Below, piece after piece: positions 36,806-46,143 of a stretch of 64,000 nucleotides of DNA. The stretch covers positions 1-64,000 of the forward strand of contig JAFQBA010000025.1 of NCBI GenBank assembly GCA_017416845.1. The letters run 5' to 3'. Every line of letters begins with the position of its first letter. Positions within the stretch are counted from its first letter, which is position 1. The notes beneath the pieces are model-generated. The model searched no databases. It was given only the letters and a program-made list of their open reading frames with translations, and was not told the DNA's origin. Source of the DNA: Clostridia bacterium (lineage in GTDB: Bacteria; Bacillota; Clostridia; UMGS1810). Both the position numbers and the translations under genes were made by a program.

Positions 36806-38122
36806 TTAATCGTTATCAACAATATGCGTAAGGTAGTAATCCGAACCTATATATTCGACAGTATATATCCATTTTCCGGTATATATATCGCTGCTTCCAT
36901 CGGGCAAATAAACGGTTTCACTTTCAGTAACACCTATTTCCCACTTATTTGACGATACTTTTCTGAAGCTGTCAACCGTTACATAGTTAAATGACTGTGC
37001 AGCACGCTGATCATTCCAGTATTTAACCATACGTTTCTGCTCATCATATAAATCACCTCTCAGATACTGAGATACATAGCTGAAATCATTTTCATTTATT
37101 GATCTCACATAGGCATTGCAATAGTTGTTCATGAGTATTTCTGCCTCAACCTCGGTAAATGAATCGTTGCTCATTTCCTCTTCAATCTGCACTCTGTATC
37201 TATCGAGAATTTTTATATCTGAGTCGGTAAGATACTGCTCGTCTATAAGGTCAATAATTTCTTCGGCTTTGTAATAATCTCCGTAGTTCATATAATCTCT
37301 GAGATTATCAAACATTGCATTTGTACTTTCAAATGCAACAATTTCATCATCAAGTCTTTCAACATCATCACTTATTGAGTAGTTTATATATGAATTCGGA
37401 ATCTTTTCAAACAGCGATCTTGCATCAACATATTTTTTGCTTTCAAGCTTTTTTACTGCGCGGTTGTAGTTGTAGAGTATCTGATAGATGGTGGAAGCCT
37501 CTGTGTTGCTGCTGTCTTTATCCACAACCGTCTTATACACAGACTCAGCGGCTTCGTAGTCGCCCATGTTCATATAATTCTCACCCTTATTCATAAGAGT
37601 GGTTATTTCTTCTTCCTCAAGAGCCTTATCGGAACTTTGTTGTGATGCGGGTGCCTTGTCAGGCTTTGCATCGGAGGAGCCAAAATCTATAACTCCGGTT
37701 ATAACAAGAATTACAAAGGCAAGAATGATAACAGTAATCGGAGCAATAATCGCAACCGCAATTTTCAGTTTTTTATTACTGTTATCCGACTCATATTCAT
37801 CATATTCGTTATAGCCATCGTCATAATCATCAGGACCATGTTCACTATATCTGCCATATCCGCCTTGGGTTGCATTATTCGCACCGCCGTTTGCGTAATT
37901 ATTTGCTCCGCTGTTTGCATAATTATTCGCTCCGCTGTTTGCATAATTATTTGCGCCAAAATTACCCGGATATGAAAGCTCGTTATCTTCATGGTTAAAA
38001 TTATTTGATTCGTTTTGTTCAAAAGCCCCGTCTATGGATATATCATCAAGTTCCAAGCGTATACCGCATTTCACACACCATTTCGAGCCTTTGGAATCGG
38101 TATTGCAATTAGGACATATCAT
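36806..38122 (-). CDS. Zinc-ribbon, single-pass membrane protein with TPR-like repeats
   Basis: 438 aa. N-terminal zinc ribbon (CPNCNTDSKGSKWCVKCGI), then an Asn/Ala/Gly-rich spacer with perfect ANSGANNY repeats (about 50-80), an acidic stretch, and one membrane segment at about 122-145 (IAVAIIAPITVIILAFVILV). The outer part has TPR-like helices (GENYMNMGDYEAAESVYKTV; SKKYVDARSLFEKI), then a C-terminal domain of about 110 residues resembling YvbJ-type TcaA ends. Function is unknown; sensing or cell-envelope roles are typical guesses. It lies 21 bp upstream of the ligA start. Confidence 0.75.
   Translation of the reverse strand: MICPNCNTDSKGSKWCVKCGIRLELDDISIDGAFEQNESNNFNHEDNELSYPGNFGANNYANSGANNYANSGANNYANGGANNATQGGYGRYSEHGPDDYDDGYNEYDEYESDNSNKKLKIAVAIIAPITVIILAFVILVITGVIDFGSSDAKPDKAPASQQSSDKALEEEEITTLMNKGENYMNMGDYEAAESVYKTVVDKDSSNTEASTIYQILYNYNRAVKKLESKKYVDARSLFEKIPNSYINYSISDDVERLDDEIVAFESTNAMFDNLRDYMNYGDYYKAEEIIDLIDEQYLTDSDIKILDRYRVQIEEEMSNDSFTEVEAEILMNNYCNAYVRSINENDFSYVSQYLRGDLYDEQKRMVKYWNDQRAAQSFNYVTVDSFRKVSSNKWEIGVTESETVYLPDGSSDIYTGKWIYTVEYIGSDYYLTHIVDND
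37880..37957 (-). repeat. 24-bp coding tandem repeats
   Basis: About three copies of a 24-bp unit (plus strand TTTGCATAATTATTTGCTCC with small changes) encode the ANSGANNY spacer of the zinc-ribbon protein. Being in frame, they can vary in number by slippage without breaking the gene. Confidence 0.85.
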
Positions 38123-38171
38123 ATTATTCTTCCGCCTTTCTTATTTATTCATGTGTTACGCAGTTTGCTTG

Positions 38172-39512
38172 TCAGTTAATCATCATACCCTCTGCATTTA
38201 CCGATGAGCTGAAAAGATTTGTTCCTTCGGTATCAATAACAGAGTACACTCCGGATGAATCCTGCACCACAGCGTAACCGTCACTGTAAAATGCCGTTGC
38301 AGATGTATAGGCAGGAGAAATAACCATTTCACCATCAGTGTTTATATATCCCCACAAGCCATCTGTCAAAACAGGAGCCATACCATTGGAAAATTCACCT
38401 GCACCGTCGAATGCAGGTTCGATAACGAAATTGCCTTCTTTATTTACAAAGCCGTATTTTCCGTCACCGCGAGCGGCATAGGTAAGGCTTTCATCGCCAA
38501 AAAGACCGAGTTCATAATAACGGGGGTTTATTTTAAAGGAACCATCTTTGTTTATATAGCCGTATCTATTTCCTGTTTTCACTCTGGCGTATCCGTCTTC
38601 AAAGGGCAAAATTTCATCAAACTGAGGCTCAACCGTGAACTTTCCTTTTTTGTTTATCACGCCGTAATCACCGTATAATCTGACAATTGCCATGCCATCA
38701 ATAAACTTATGTGCTTCCTCATATACGGGATCAATAACAGCTCCACCATCTTTGTTAATGTAGCCCCATTTGCCGTCTACTCGCACTGCGGCATATCCGT
38801 CTGAAAAATCGAGAGCCTGTTCATATTGAGGAGCTATAACATATTCACCGTCTGTACCGATGTAACCATAAGAGCCGTTAACCGAAACCGCCGCTATGCC
38901 GTTTGTAAACACGCCTGCAGTTGAAAACTTAGGCTCTATAACGTATTCTATGTCTTTATTGATATATCCCCATTTACCATCGGATTTAACAGCAAAATAT
39001 CCGTTTTTCGCCACCGGTCCGACCGCTTCAAAGGCGGGTTCCGTAAGAAGCTCACCCGCTTTGTTTATAGCGGCATATTTATTGCCGATATATGCAAATG
39101 CTATATTTCCGTAATAACGGGTAACGTATTTGTACTGAGGGGTAATTGCATAAGATGAAATATTATCTGAATTTATATATCCCCATTCCTGACCTGACCT
39201 GACAGCTATCATTCCGTCTGTAAACAAGGTATTATTCGCCGGCTCTGCCTTTTTGGTGTCGGAAGAAAACAGAGATGATACAAACCATATTACAAGAATT
39301 ATGGCAACTACAACTCCAATAAGCCTTACAAGCTTTTTATAATCTATTCTGTATTTACGTCTGACAACAGGCTCGGAAACGGGTTCGATATTTTCAACCG
39401 CCTCATCCGATTTCACCGTTTCGCGTGCCGCTTCTATCCACGGAGTATTGTCCTCACCGCAAAACGAGCAAACCGGAGAATCAATCTCTCTTTTACATAC
39501 TCTACAAACCAT
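38172..39512 (-). CDS. WG-repeat protein with N-terminal zinc ribbon and membrane anchor
   Basis: 446 aa. A short zinc ribbon (CRVCKREIDSPVCSFCG), one membrane segment at about 58-80 (LVRLIGVVVAIILVIWFVSSLF), then roughly nine WG beta-repeats of about 40 residues (GKWGYINKDG, YGVINKKGKF, NRYGYINKDGSF, GLWGYINTDGEM). WG repeats are seen in many surface and periplasmic proteins; their ligand is unknown. It is the first gene of the run that leads into the other zinc-ribbon protein and ligA. Confidence 0.85.
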   Translation of the reverse strand: MVCRVCKREIDSPVCSFCGEDNTPWIEAARETVKSDEAVENIEPVSEPVVRRKYRIDYKKLVRLIGVVVAIILVIWFVSSLFSSDTKKAEPANNTLFTDGMIAVRSGQEWGYINSDNISSYAITPQYKYVTRYYGNIAFAYIGNKYAAINKAGELLTEPAFEAVGPVAKNGYFAVKSDGKWGYINKDIEYVIEPKFSTAGVFTNGIAAVSVNGSYGYIGTDGEYVIAPQYEQALDFSDGYAAVRVDGKWGYINKDGGAVIDPVYEEAHKFIDGMAIVRLYGDYGVINKKGKFTVEPQFDEILPFEDGYARVKTGNRYGYINKDGSFKINPRYYELGLFGDESLTYAARGDGKYGFVNKEGNFVIEPAFDGAGEFSNGMAPVLTDGLWGYINTDGEMVISPAYTSATAFYSDGYAVVQDSSGVYSVIDTEGTNLFSSSVNAEGMMIN

Positions 39513-39828
39513 AATAACCCCTCCGTATATATCAAAAAAGTATAATACAACTATTCTATTATAGTGTACAACATTTATTTGTAATTGTCAACCGCGTGAA
39601 TAAAAAAGTGCTGAGAGAATTCGAAGCCCTGATGACCGGGGCAGTCTTTAATAAATAATTACTTTTTCAAACCGGTAGTTCACAAAACCATGTTTAACGC
39701 TCTTTTTTACCAAAAAAACCTCAAAACGCTTATACCACTTGACTTTGACAGTATTTCGTTTTTTCATTTTTAAGTAAGAATTATAAAAATATTTTTTATA
39801 TAATAAAAAAAGAAAGGAGAATACACAC
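39513..39828. other. Intergenic region before the phage cassette
   Basis: 316 bp with no supported gene. It must hold divergent promoters for the WG-repeat gene and the phage cassette. TTGACA at 39745-39750 has no good -10 at 17 nt. TATAAT-like words near 39540-39565 face the minus strand, but I cannot pair them confidently. No attachment-site repeat or integrase remnant is visible. Confidence 0.4.
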
Positions 39829-41589
39829 ATGAATATTTTTGACGAAAGACCCCCATACGGGGCACTGATGCCCATTGGCAAAGAACAGGTTAAAAAGGCT
39901 TTTGAAATCCTGAAAAAATACAAAGACGGAAAGCTGAACCTTGAAAAAAGGATTGTCGAAAATGAACAGTGGTGGAAACTGCAACACTGGAACCTCATTG
40001 AAAAAAACAATCCCACCGACCCCACTCCAAGCTCAGCCTGGCTTTTTAACTGCATTGCCAATAAGCACGCCGATGCAATGGACAGTTTCCCCGAGCCTTG
40101 CGTACTTCCGAGAGAGGACAGCGATACCGAATGTGCAAAACAATTGTCTTCAATCCTCCCTGTTATACTGGAATACAATGATTTTGAACAAACCTATTCG
40201 GATGTATGGTGGTATAAGCTGAAAACCGGAACGGGATGTTATGGAATATTCTGGAACAACTCCCTCGAAAACGGTCTCGGTGATGTGGACATAAAGCAAA
40301 TTGACATCCTCAATATGTTTTGGGAAAGCGGCATAAAAAACATTCAGGACAGCCGTAATGTTTTCACCGTTGAGCTTGAATCCAACGAATCTCTTGAGGA
40401 AAAATATCCATTTTTAAAAGGTAAGCTCGGTCAGAGCAACATCGATATTGCAAAATATGTATATGACGACAAAATCGATACCGAAAACAAAAGCGCAGTA
40501 ATTGACTGGTACTACAAAAAAAGCACCGCCTCCGGGGAGATTGTACACTATTGCAAATTTGTAAACGACGAGGTTTTGTATGCTTCGGAAAACGATCCCG
40601 CACTTTTCGAAAGAGGTTTTTACGATCACGGAAAATACCCCTTTGTGCTTGATGTGCTTTTTTCCGATGAAGGTACCCCCTGTGGATTCGGATATGTGGA
40701 TATAATGAAGGATGTGCAAATGTATATTGACAAGCTCAATCAGATTATCATCAAAAATGCTCTGCAATCGGGCAGACGCAGATTCTTCATATCGGACAAT
40801 GCAGGCATAAACGAAGAGGAATTTGCAGACTGGTCAAAGGAGTTTGTTCATACATCGGGTAATCTTGATGAAAGAAACATAAGAGAAATCAACGTCTCAC
40901 AGCTCGACGGCAGTGTTATAAATCTGATGAATCTCAAAATCGATGAACTCAAGGAAACCTCCGGTACAAGAGATGTATCCCAGGGCGGAACTGCCGCAGG
41001 GGTAACCGCCGCAAGTGCCATTGCCGCTTTGCAGGAAGCCGGAAGCAAGCTCTCAAGAGATATGATAAAAAGCTCGTACCGTGCGTTTAAAAAAATCAAC
41101 TATCTTATTATTGAGCTTATCCGACAGTTCTACGATGAACCCCGATGCTTCAGGATAACCCAACCGGGAAGCGATGCAGTTTTTTCATCTTTTTCCAACC
41201 TGCCTATAAAGGAAAAAATATTATACTCCGACAACGGAGAAAATATTGCATCCGTAAGAAAACCCATATTCGACATTACCGTATCAAGTCAGAAAAGCAA
41301 TCCCTTTTCGGCATCTGCCCAGAATGAACTTGCAAAAGAGCTCTATAACCTGGGATTGTTTAATCCGCAAATGGCTCCTCAGGCGCTGATGTGTCTTGAA
41401 ATGATGAACTTTGAAGGCAAGAGCAGAGTCGTAGAAAAAATCAAAGAAAATCTCGAAGCCGGATTTTGGTCATATGCTCCGAACCCTAACTCAGATAGCT
41501 CCGATGAAACATATTCTGTAAGAGCTTACAGAAACAACCTTCCGGGAAAAACTACTCTCGGCGAGGCAGCAAGAAAGGTGAACTCATGA
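39829..41589 (+). CDS. Phage portal protein, P22-like
   Basis: 586 aa. AAAGGAG lies 8 nt before ATG. The pattern of P22-type portals is present: an N-terminal helical region with RIVENEQWWKLQ and NCIANKHADAMDSFPEP, a wing region (LKTGTGCYGIFWNN, DILNMFWESG), the stem/clip region (GYVDIMKDVQMYIDKLNQI) and the SGTRDVSQGGTAAGVTAASA crown approach. Portals form the dodecameric vertex through which DNA enters the head. No terminase lies upstream. The last 4 bp overlap the Prp gene. Confidence 0.82.
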   Translation: MNIFDERPPYGALMPIGKEQVKKAFEILKKYKDGKLNLEKRIVENEQWWKLQHWNLIEKNNPTDPTPSSAWLFNCIANKHADAMDSFPEPCVLPREDSDTECAKQLSSILPVILEYNDFEQTYSDVWWYKLKTGTGCYGIFWNNSLENGLGDVDIKQIDILNMFWESGIKNIQDSRNVFTVELESNESLEEKYPFLKGKLGQSNIDIAKYVYDDKIDTENKSAVIDWYYKKSTASGEIVHYCKFVNDEVLYASENDPALFERGFYDHGKYPFVLDVLFSDEGTPCGFGYVDIMKDVQMYIDKLNQIIIKNALQSGRRRFFISDNAGINEEEFADWSKEFVHTSGNLDERNIREINVSQLDGSVINLMNLKIDELKETSGTRDVSQGGTAAGVTAASAIAALQEAGSKLSRDMIKSSYRAFKKINYLIIELIRQFYDEPRCFRITQPGSDAVFSSFSNLPIKEKILYSDNGENIASVRKPIFDITVSSQKSNPFSASAQNELAKELYNLGLFNPQMAPQALMCLEMMNFEGKSRVVEKIKENLEAGFWSYAPNPNSDSSDETYSVRAYRNNLPGKTTLGEAARKVNS

Positions 41590-41942
41590 CTGAAGTAATC
41601 TACACAACAGACGCCAACACAACTGCATTTACAGTATCAGGGCACAGCAATGCCCCGAGAATAAATGGTGCCGACTTATGCTGTTGCAGTGTATCTACAT
41701 TGGTATTTACCTTGATGAAAGCTCTGTCAAAGGAAAATCTCCCGGGATATCACCACAGCTTTTCCAAAGGCCTATGCTCAGTCACTTTTAACAGCTGTGC
41801 CGATGTCCCCTGCAAAGCACACAGCATCATCGACACCATAATGAACGGATTTGAATTGCTCAGGCAAACATATCCCGATTATATCAAAATAACCATAAAC
41901 GAAACACCTATTAAAGAAAGGCGGAATAATCATGACCAATGA
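41586..41942 (+). CDS. Prp-family cysteine protease in phage context
   Basis: 118 aa, ATGA overlap with the portal stop. The Prp motif is clear: SGHSNAPRINGADLCCCSVS with His20 and Cys32, spaced 12 as in the characterised enzyme. In Firmicutes, Prp removes the N-terminus of ribosomal protein L27, and related cleavage is known for phage capsid and scaffold proteins. Here it follows a portal gene rather than sitting between rplU and rpmA, so a virion-maturation role is more likely. But no capsid or scaffold gene is nearby. Confidence 0.85.
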   Translation: MTEVIYTTDANTTAFTVSGHSNAPRINGADLCCCSVSTLVFTLMKALSKENLPGYHHSFSKGLCSVTFNSCADVPCKAHSIIDTIMNGFELLRQTYPDYIKITINETPIKERRNNHDQ

Positions 41943-43290
41943 ATCATCAAATTGCTGTATTATTGATGCCGTTTGCGGAATAGATACGGCATCACCGCAA
42001 ATCAGCCGATATACAGACAGCTTTAATCAGATCAAATTTTTGCTCAAGAAGGATCTGAGCCAATATACCATAATGATTATTACAGATATTGGAGGTTATG
42101 TTCAGATCATCCCCACAGACGGAGAAACCCTTATTGCGGGAACCGATGAAAACGGGGACACCACACTTTTGTGGAATATTGGAAGCGAGATTACAGCCTC
42201 AAGCGGTGCCGTTATATATCAGATATCCGCATATAAATCAAATGACGGCGAGGCAGAGTCAATATGGTATTCAAAAGAGGGACGACTTCTTGTTTCAGAA
42301 AGCATCGACACAACAACTCACAGCGCGGCAATAATCGGCTCCCATCCGAACCTGATAACAAAACTCATACTTCATATAACTGAGTTTGCCTCCAAGCTCG
42401 ACTCCAAGGTTGATAAAATACCGGGAATGGGGCTGTCATCACAGGATTTTACATCTACCGAAAAGTTAAAGCTTGCTGACATTATGGACAATGCAGCTCC
42501 CAACGTGCAATCCGACTGGAATGAGACAAATTATTTTTCTGATTCATACATTAGAAACAAACCCGATATTTCACAAATCGAGAACAGCTTCAACACACAA
42601 ATTGATGAAACAAAAGGACTGGTAGGACAGCTTATCACAGAAACAGACATTCATCGCAATAATGAAGAAGTCAACATAAAACATCTTACCGATGCCGAAA
42701 AAGAGGCTGTGGGAAATCTCAAATCTGTAGCTACAAGCGGAAGTTATGAAGATCTCTCGGACAAGCCTTTCATTCCGGTCATTGACCAGAGTATCAAACT
42801 TAACAGTGCCAATGCAGCACAAAGCCATGCTGTCGCAATTGCAATAAAAAACGTAAATACAGAAATTGAAAAAACCAACACAATTGTAGATAGAATCGTA
42901 AACGGTAATGAACCGGCAAATTATGCCAACCGTGCCGTCAGCGATATCCGAGGGAGACAAATCGACACATACTATGCACCTTTGTCTTATGTCCGTCCTG
43001 CCCCCGTAGACACGCTCCCCACAACCCTGTCTGCCAATACGGCATATCATCTTTGCAATTTTTATCCGAATCTCACGCTCTCATTTCCGACAGATGCCAA
43101 CAACGGGGATGTCATATATGTTTCGTTCTGGAATGCAAGCCCTGCAATAAATCTCACTGTTGACACCTCAAACACAACCGATATTGATCTGGTTCCCGAA
43201 ACGAATACAGGCTATGAGATATACGCTAAGTTTGATGGAGTTCTTGGAAAATGGATTGTGAAATATTCCGAATACGATCTTAAAATATAG
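41932..43290 (+). CDS. Phage tail-fibre/baseplate-like protein
   Basis: 452 aa; its start overlaps Prp by 11 bp, with AAAGGCGG upstream. The N-terminal 125 residues are a beta domain similar to BppU-type attachment domains (FLLKKDLSQYTIMIITD). The middle has coiled-coil and recurrent fibre motifs (VQSDWNETNYFSDSYIRNKP; SGSYEDLSDKPFIP). The C-terminal 90 residues form a beta tip (NTAYHLCNFYPNLTLSFP). Such proteins trimerise and bind host surfaces. The assignment rests on these phage-typical motifs. Confidence 0.75.
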   Translation: MTNESSNCCIIDAVCGIDTASPQISRYTDSFNQIKFLLKKDLSQYTIMIITDIGGYVQIIPTDGETLIAGTDENGDTTLLWNIGSEITASSGAVIYQISAYKSNDGEAESIWYSKEGRLLVSESIDTTTHSAAIIGSHPNLITKLILHITEFASKLDSKVDKIPGMGLSSQDFTSTEKLKLADIMDNAAPNVQSDWNETNYFSDSYIRNKPDISQIENSFNTQIDETKGLVGQLITETDIHRNNEEVNIKHLTDAEKEAVGNLKSVATSGSYEDLSDKPFIPVIDQSIKLNSANAAQSHAVAIAIKNVNTEIEKTNTIVDRIVNGNEPANYANRAVSDIRGRQIDTYYAPLSYVRPAPVDTLPTTLSANTAYHLCNFYPNLTLSFPTDANNGDVIYVSFWNASPAINLTVDTSNTTDIDLVPETNTGYEIYAKFDGVLGKWIVKYSEYDLKI

Positions 43291-43302
43291 GAGGAAGCAT
43301 CA

Positions 43303-44085
43303 ATGGAAACGTTAAGAGACTATGTCAACTGGAATATTACTCATTGCGGTCATACATCAAAAGCTGAAGGGGCTCCACTTGTGCTTGAAAAATGCCTGAA
43401 AAATCGAAAAATGAAACAGCTTAATATATATGGAGAGAGTGTGCAAAGTGGTACTCCTTCTCCCGAAGCTCCTGTCGAGATTAAAAGTGTCGGAGAACTT
43501 GTAACAGATAAAAGCAACGCCAACTTCGGCAAATACAAAATACCTCTCACCATAAACGGTACACATTATACAAATATATATATCAGAGAACCATTGCGAA
43601 AAATCGGTGCTTATTCAGATTACATCGACTTTAAAAACAAAAAAGTTGTACGTAATATTTTCGAGAGAGCATTCAACGGCACAGAAACCTGGACAAAGCT
43701 GTTGGTTAACAGTAATTTATGGGGATTTATGGTTTATCTCACCGCATCACAGAAAATGGCAACGATAAATGCGTATAACTGTACTTTATGCAATACATAC
43801 CCCGTATCTTCTACAAGAAAAAATTTATCGGTTGCAGGTTCTACCACATCGCAGAATCGTTTTGAATTTTTCAACACAACTTATGCCGATCCAGACCAGT
43901 GGAACGCATATGTAAAATCTCTGAGCGAAATGGGTACTCCGCTGAAGGTTTTGTATGCTCTTGCAACACCCTACGAGGAAGAAATAGAATGTGAGCTTCC
44001 AAGGCTTGAAGAAAAAAATGTTGTTCTAAACACTAATACATCCGTTAAACCATCAAATATGAAAGGAGAATATATTAAGAAATGA
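43303..44085 (+). CDS. Phage tail-associated protein
   Basis: 260 aa with AGGAGG 8 nt before ATG. NIYGESVQSGTPSPEAPVEI is a motif repeatedly seen in prophage tail or fibre proteins of Clostridia and streptococci. The rest is beta-rich (YTNIYIREPLRKIG, GTPLKVLYALATPYEEEIE). It probably forms part of the adsorption apparatus with the protein encoded just upstream. No enzymatic motif is seen. Confidence 0.65.
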   Translation: METLRDYVNWNITHCGHTSKAEGAPLVLEKCLKNRKMKQLNIYGESVQSGTPSPEAPVEIKSVGELVTDKSNANFGKYKIPLTINGTHYTNIYIREPLRKIGAYSDYIDFKNKKVVRNIFERAFNGTETWTKLLVNSNLWGFMVYLTASQKMATINAYNCTLCNTYPVSSTRKNLSVAGSTTSQNRFEFFNTTYADPDQWNAYVKSLSEMGTPLKVLYALATPYEEEIECELPRLEEKNVVLNTNTSVKPSNMKGEYIKK

Positions 44086-44124
44086 GGTATAGAAAATGTT
44101 TTATGAAAAGAGAGGTGAAATCTG

Positions 44125-44466
44125 ATGGAGGTTCTCTTTGACCACATTATATATTTTGCTGGTCTTGTTACGTCATGTGCAACCATTCTTGCCTTTGTTA
44201 TTAAATGGCTTAACAGAAAGCTCGGCGAAATACTCAAGCCAATGCAAAATCAGATTCACAAAATGGACGTCAAAGAATGCAGACGTTTTCTTATTGACTT
44301 TTTGGTCGACATTGAAAACGGCATTTCCAAAAATGAAGTACAGCAAAAATTTGCTCATGATGTCTATGATCACTATATAAATGACCTTAAAGAAAATTCT
44401 TATGTAAAGGATTTCTGGGACAGAGTCTATCAACCCAAAAAGAAAGGAGATGTTAATAATGCATGA
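44125..44466 (+). CDS. Small phage membrane protein
   Basis: 113 aa. GAGAGGTGA precedes ATG. One N-terminal membrane segment (about 6-27, IIYFAGLVTSCATILAFVIKW), then a charged helical region (LIDFLVDIENGISKNEVQQK). Proteins of this shape usually sit just before the holin in clostridial phages. The function is not established; it may assist lysis. It overlaps the next gene by 8 bp. Confidence 0.6.
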   Translation: MEVLFDHIIYFAGLVTSCATILAFVIKWLNRKLGEILKPMQNQIHKMDVKECRRFLIDFLVDIENGISKNEVQQKFAHDVYDHYINDLKENSYVKDFWDRVYQPKKKGDVNNA

Positions 44467-44767
44467 ATTAAGCACAATGATTGGCTTGCTTACAGCGGCA
44501 TCCTTTGTGGTAAACATCATTGTTCAGATGACAAAAAACTTTGTACCGATACCGACTAAGCTTTGGTGCATCACGGTTTCTGCGACAGTATCGGCAACAG
44601 CATTGCTTGTCGCAAATGCAAACAATTATATAAAGCTTACCCCTTCGGAAATCTGTCTGTCACTTATCAGTTCGTTTGTTGTGGCATATGTGGCAATGTA
44701 CGGCTTTGATGCCGCAAAAGAACTATGGAGACGATTGCACGGAGGTGAAAACATCAATGATGACTAA
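44459..44767 (+). CDS. Holin-like protein
   Basis: 102 aa from ATG at 44459; AAGGAG lies 9 nt upstream, and the ATG at 44450 touches that site. Three hydrophobic segments (about 5-22, 32-52, 62-82) and a charged C-terminus (KELWRRLHGGENINDD) fit a class I holin. It lies directly before, and overlaps by 11 bp, the amidase gene, the standard holin-endolysin order. Confidence 0.7.
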   Translation: MHELSTMIGLLTAASFVVNIIVQMTKNFVPIPTKLWCITVSATVSATALLVANANNYIKLTPSEICLSLISSFVVAYVAMYGFDAAKELWRRLHGGENINDD

Positions 44768-45569
44768 CAGTCCACTCGTAAATTTTACTCTGATTTCCCC
44801 CAACAGCACAAATCCACGAAACAGAAAAATTTCAAAAATAACAATTCACCACATGGCAGGAAATTTGACTGTTGAGCAGTGTGGCAATGTTTTTCAGCCA
44901 AAGTCAAGACAAGCCTCTTCAAACTATGGTATAAGCACGGATGGAAGAGTTGGTTTGTATGTAAATGAAGCAAATCGCTCTTGGGCATCGTCTTGCCCCG
45001 CCAACGACCATATGGCCGTTACAATTGAAGTTGCCAATGACGGTGGTGCAAACTGGCATGTATCTGATGTTGCCTTAGAAAAAACCATAGAGCTTTGTAC
45101 AGACATTTGTAAGAGAAACGACATTAAAAAGCTAAACTTTACCGGTGATAAAACAGGCAACCTTACCATGCACAGATACTTTGCCGCAACCGCTTGCCCG
45201 GGCGACTATCTCGCAAGCAAATTTCCATACATTGCCGATGAAGTAAACAGAAGATTATTATCAAATGAGCTTATGGTTGCCGGTGATATTGTACAAAGTC
45301 TTGAAAAAAGAGGCATAATTACAAACCCCGCCCTGTGGAACATAAAATGTGTGTCTGATATCAATGCATACTGGCTTGCAAGAAAAATTGCAAACATGAC
45401 AGTAAACCACAAAAGGCATCACGAGCTTAAAACCATAAATGACATTGTATGGGAACTTGGCTTCAGAGGCATCTTAACCGATTCAAAGTTATGGCTTAAA
45501 ATTTTAGTTGCTGACAAAGATCTTTATTGGCTCAGCTTTAAGGCTTGCAACCTCACACAAAACAAATAA
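44757..45569 (+). CDS. N-acetylmuramoyl-L-alanine amidase (endolysin)
   Basis: 270 aa from ATG at 44757 with GGAGGTGA 8 nt upstream. The amidase_2 zinc site is visible: KITIHHMAGNLTVEQCG gives the first His, TMHRYFAATACPGDYL the second His and the Cys ligand. The domain spans about 10-165. The last 100 residues contain two similar helical modules (EKRGIITNPALWNIKC; LGFRGILTDSKLWLKIL), likely wall-binding repeats. It cuts the amide bond between muramic acid and the stem peptide. Confidence 0.9.
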   Translation: MMTNSPLVNFTLISPNSTNPRNRKISKITIHHMAGNLTVEQCGNVFQPKSRQASSNYGISTDGRVGLYVNEANRSWASSCPANDHMAVTIEVANDGGANWHVSDVALEKTIELCTDICKRNDIKKLNFTGDKTGNLTMHRYFAATACPGDYLASKFPYIADEVNRRLLSNELMVAGDIVQSLEKRGIITNPALWNIKCVSDINAYWLARKIANMTVNHKRHHELKTINDIVWELGFRGILTDSKLWLKILVADKDLYWLSFKACNLTQNK

Positions 45570-45591
45570 CAAACAGAAAGGTGGAAATCAA

Positions 45592-45771
45592 ATGAACATA
45601 AAAGTATCAAAACCATCCATAAACAACAAGGAAACCGATGACAAAATAAACGCTCTGCTTGCCTATATAGATAACATTAAAACTGAAGTAGATTTCCGGC
45701 TTTCCTCCATTTCCGGGCAAATAAACACCATTATCCGCTCTGTGGACAAGCTGAAAGGAGGAGCTCAGTGA
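45592..45771 (+). CDS. Small coiled-coil phage protein
   Basis: 59 aa from ATG at 45592 with AAAGGTGG 8 nt upstream. It is almost entirely helical (DDKINALLAYIDNIKTEVD, ISGQINTIIRSVDKLKGG), probably a short coiled coil. The stop overlaps the next start (GTGA). Its function is unknown; it may be a structural or chaperone protein. Confidence 0.6.
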   Translation: MNIKVSKPSINNKETDDKINALLAYIDNIKTEVDFRLSSISGQINTIIRSVDKLKGGAQ

Positions 45772-46124
45772 ACGCCAATAATATAATAACCAAGTGTGAC
45801 CGCCTAAAGCCAAACAATTATCCTTACAGCCAAAAAATGGAATGGCTGAGCGAAATCGAGTCTGATATCATATCATACATAAATATGTATTCGAAAAATA
45901 CTGTTGCTTCCGATTTTGACAATTCACAAAATCCTGTTCTGGTTTTACCCAAAGCAGACAGTAACATATATTTGTTTTATCTGATATCAATGATAGATCT
46001 GGCAAATCAGGAATACGATTTATACAATAACAGCACCACTTTTTTCAACTATGAATTAAACTCATGGAAAAGAAAAATAAGACGCAAAAAAACACCTGAG
46101 TGCAACATTTCAATAAAAGTATGA
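45768..46124 (+). CDS. Phage protein of unknown function
   Basis: 118 aa from GTG at 45768, with AAAGGAGGAG 5-8 nt upstream, overlapping the preceding stop. It is mostly helical and resembles head-tail joining or tail-completion proteins in size (CDRLKPNNYPYSQKMEWL; ISMIDLANQEYDLYNNSTTF). Proteins with a similar opening are common beside the nozzle-like gene in clostridial podovirus-type prophages. That parallel is from memory and not verified. Confidence 0.6.
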   Translation: MNANNIITKCDRLKPNNYPYSQKMEWLSEIESDIISYINMYSKNTVASDFDNSQNPVLVLPKADSNIYLFYLISMIDLANQEYDLYNNSTTFFNYELNSWKRKIRRKKTPECNISIKV

Positions 46125-46143
46125 AAACGGGGAGGAATGAACA

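Noticed and set aside
37880..37957. 24-bp tandem repeats as a CRISPR array
   Set aside because: They are contiguous, in frame and inside a coding gene, with no spacers.
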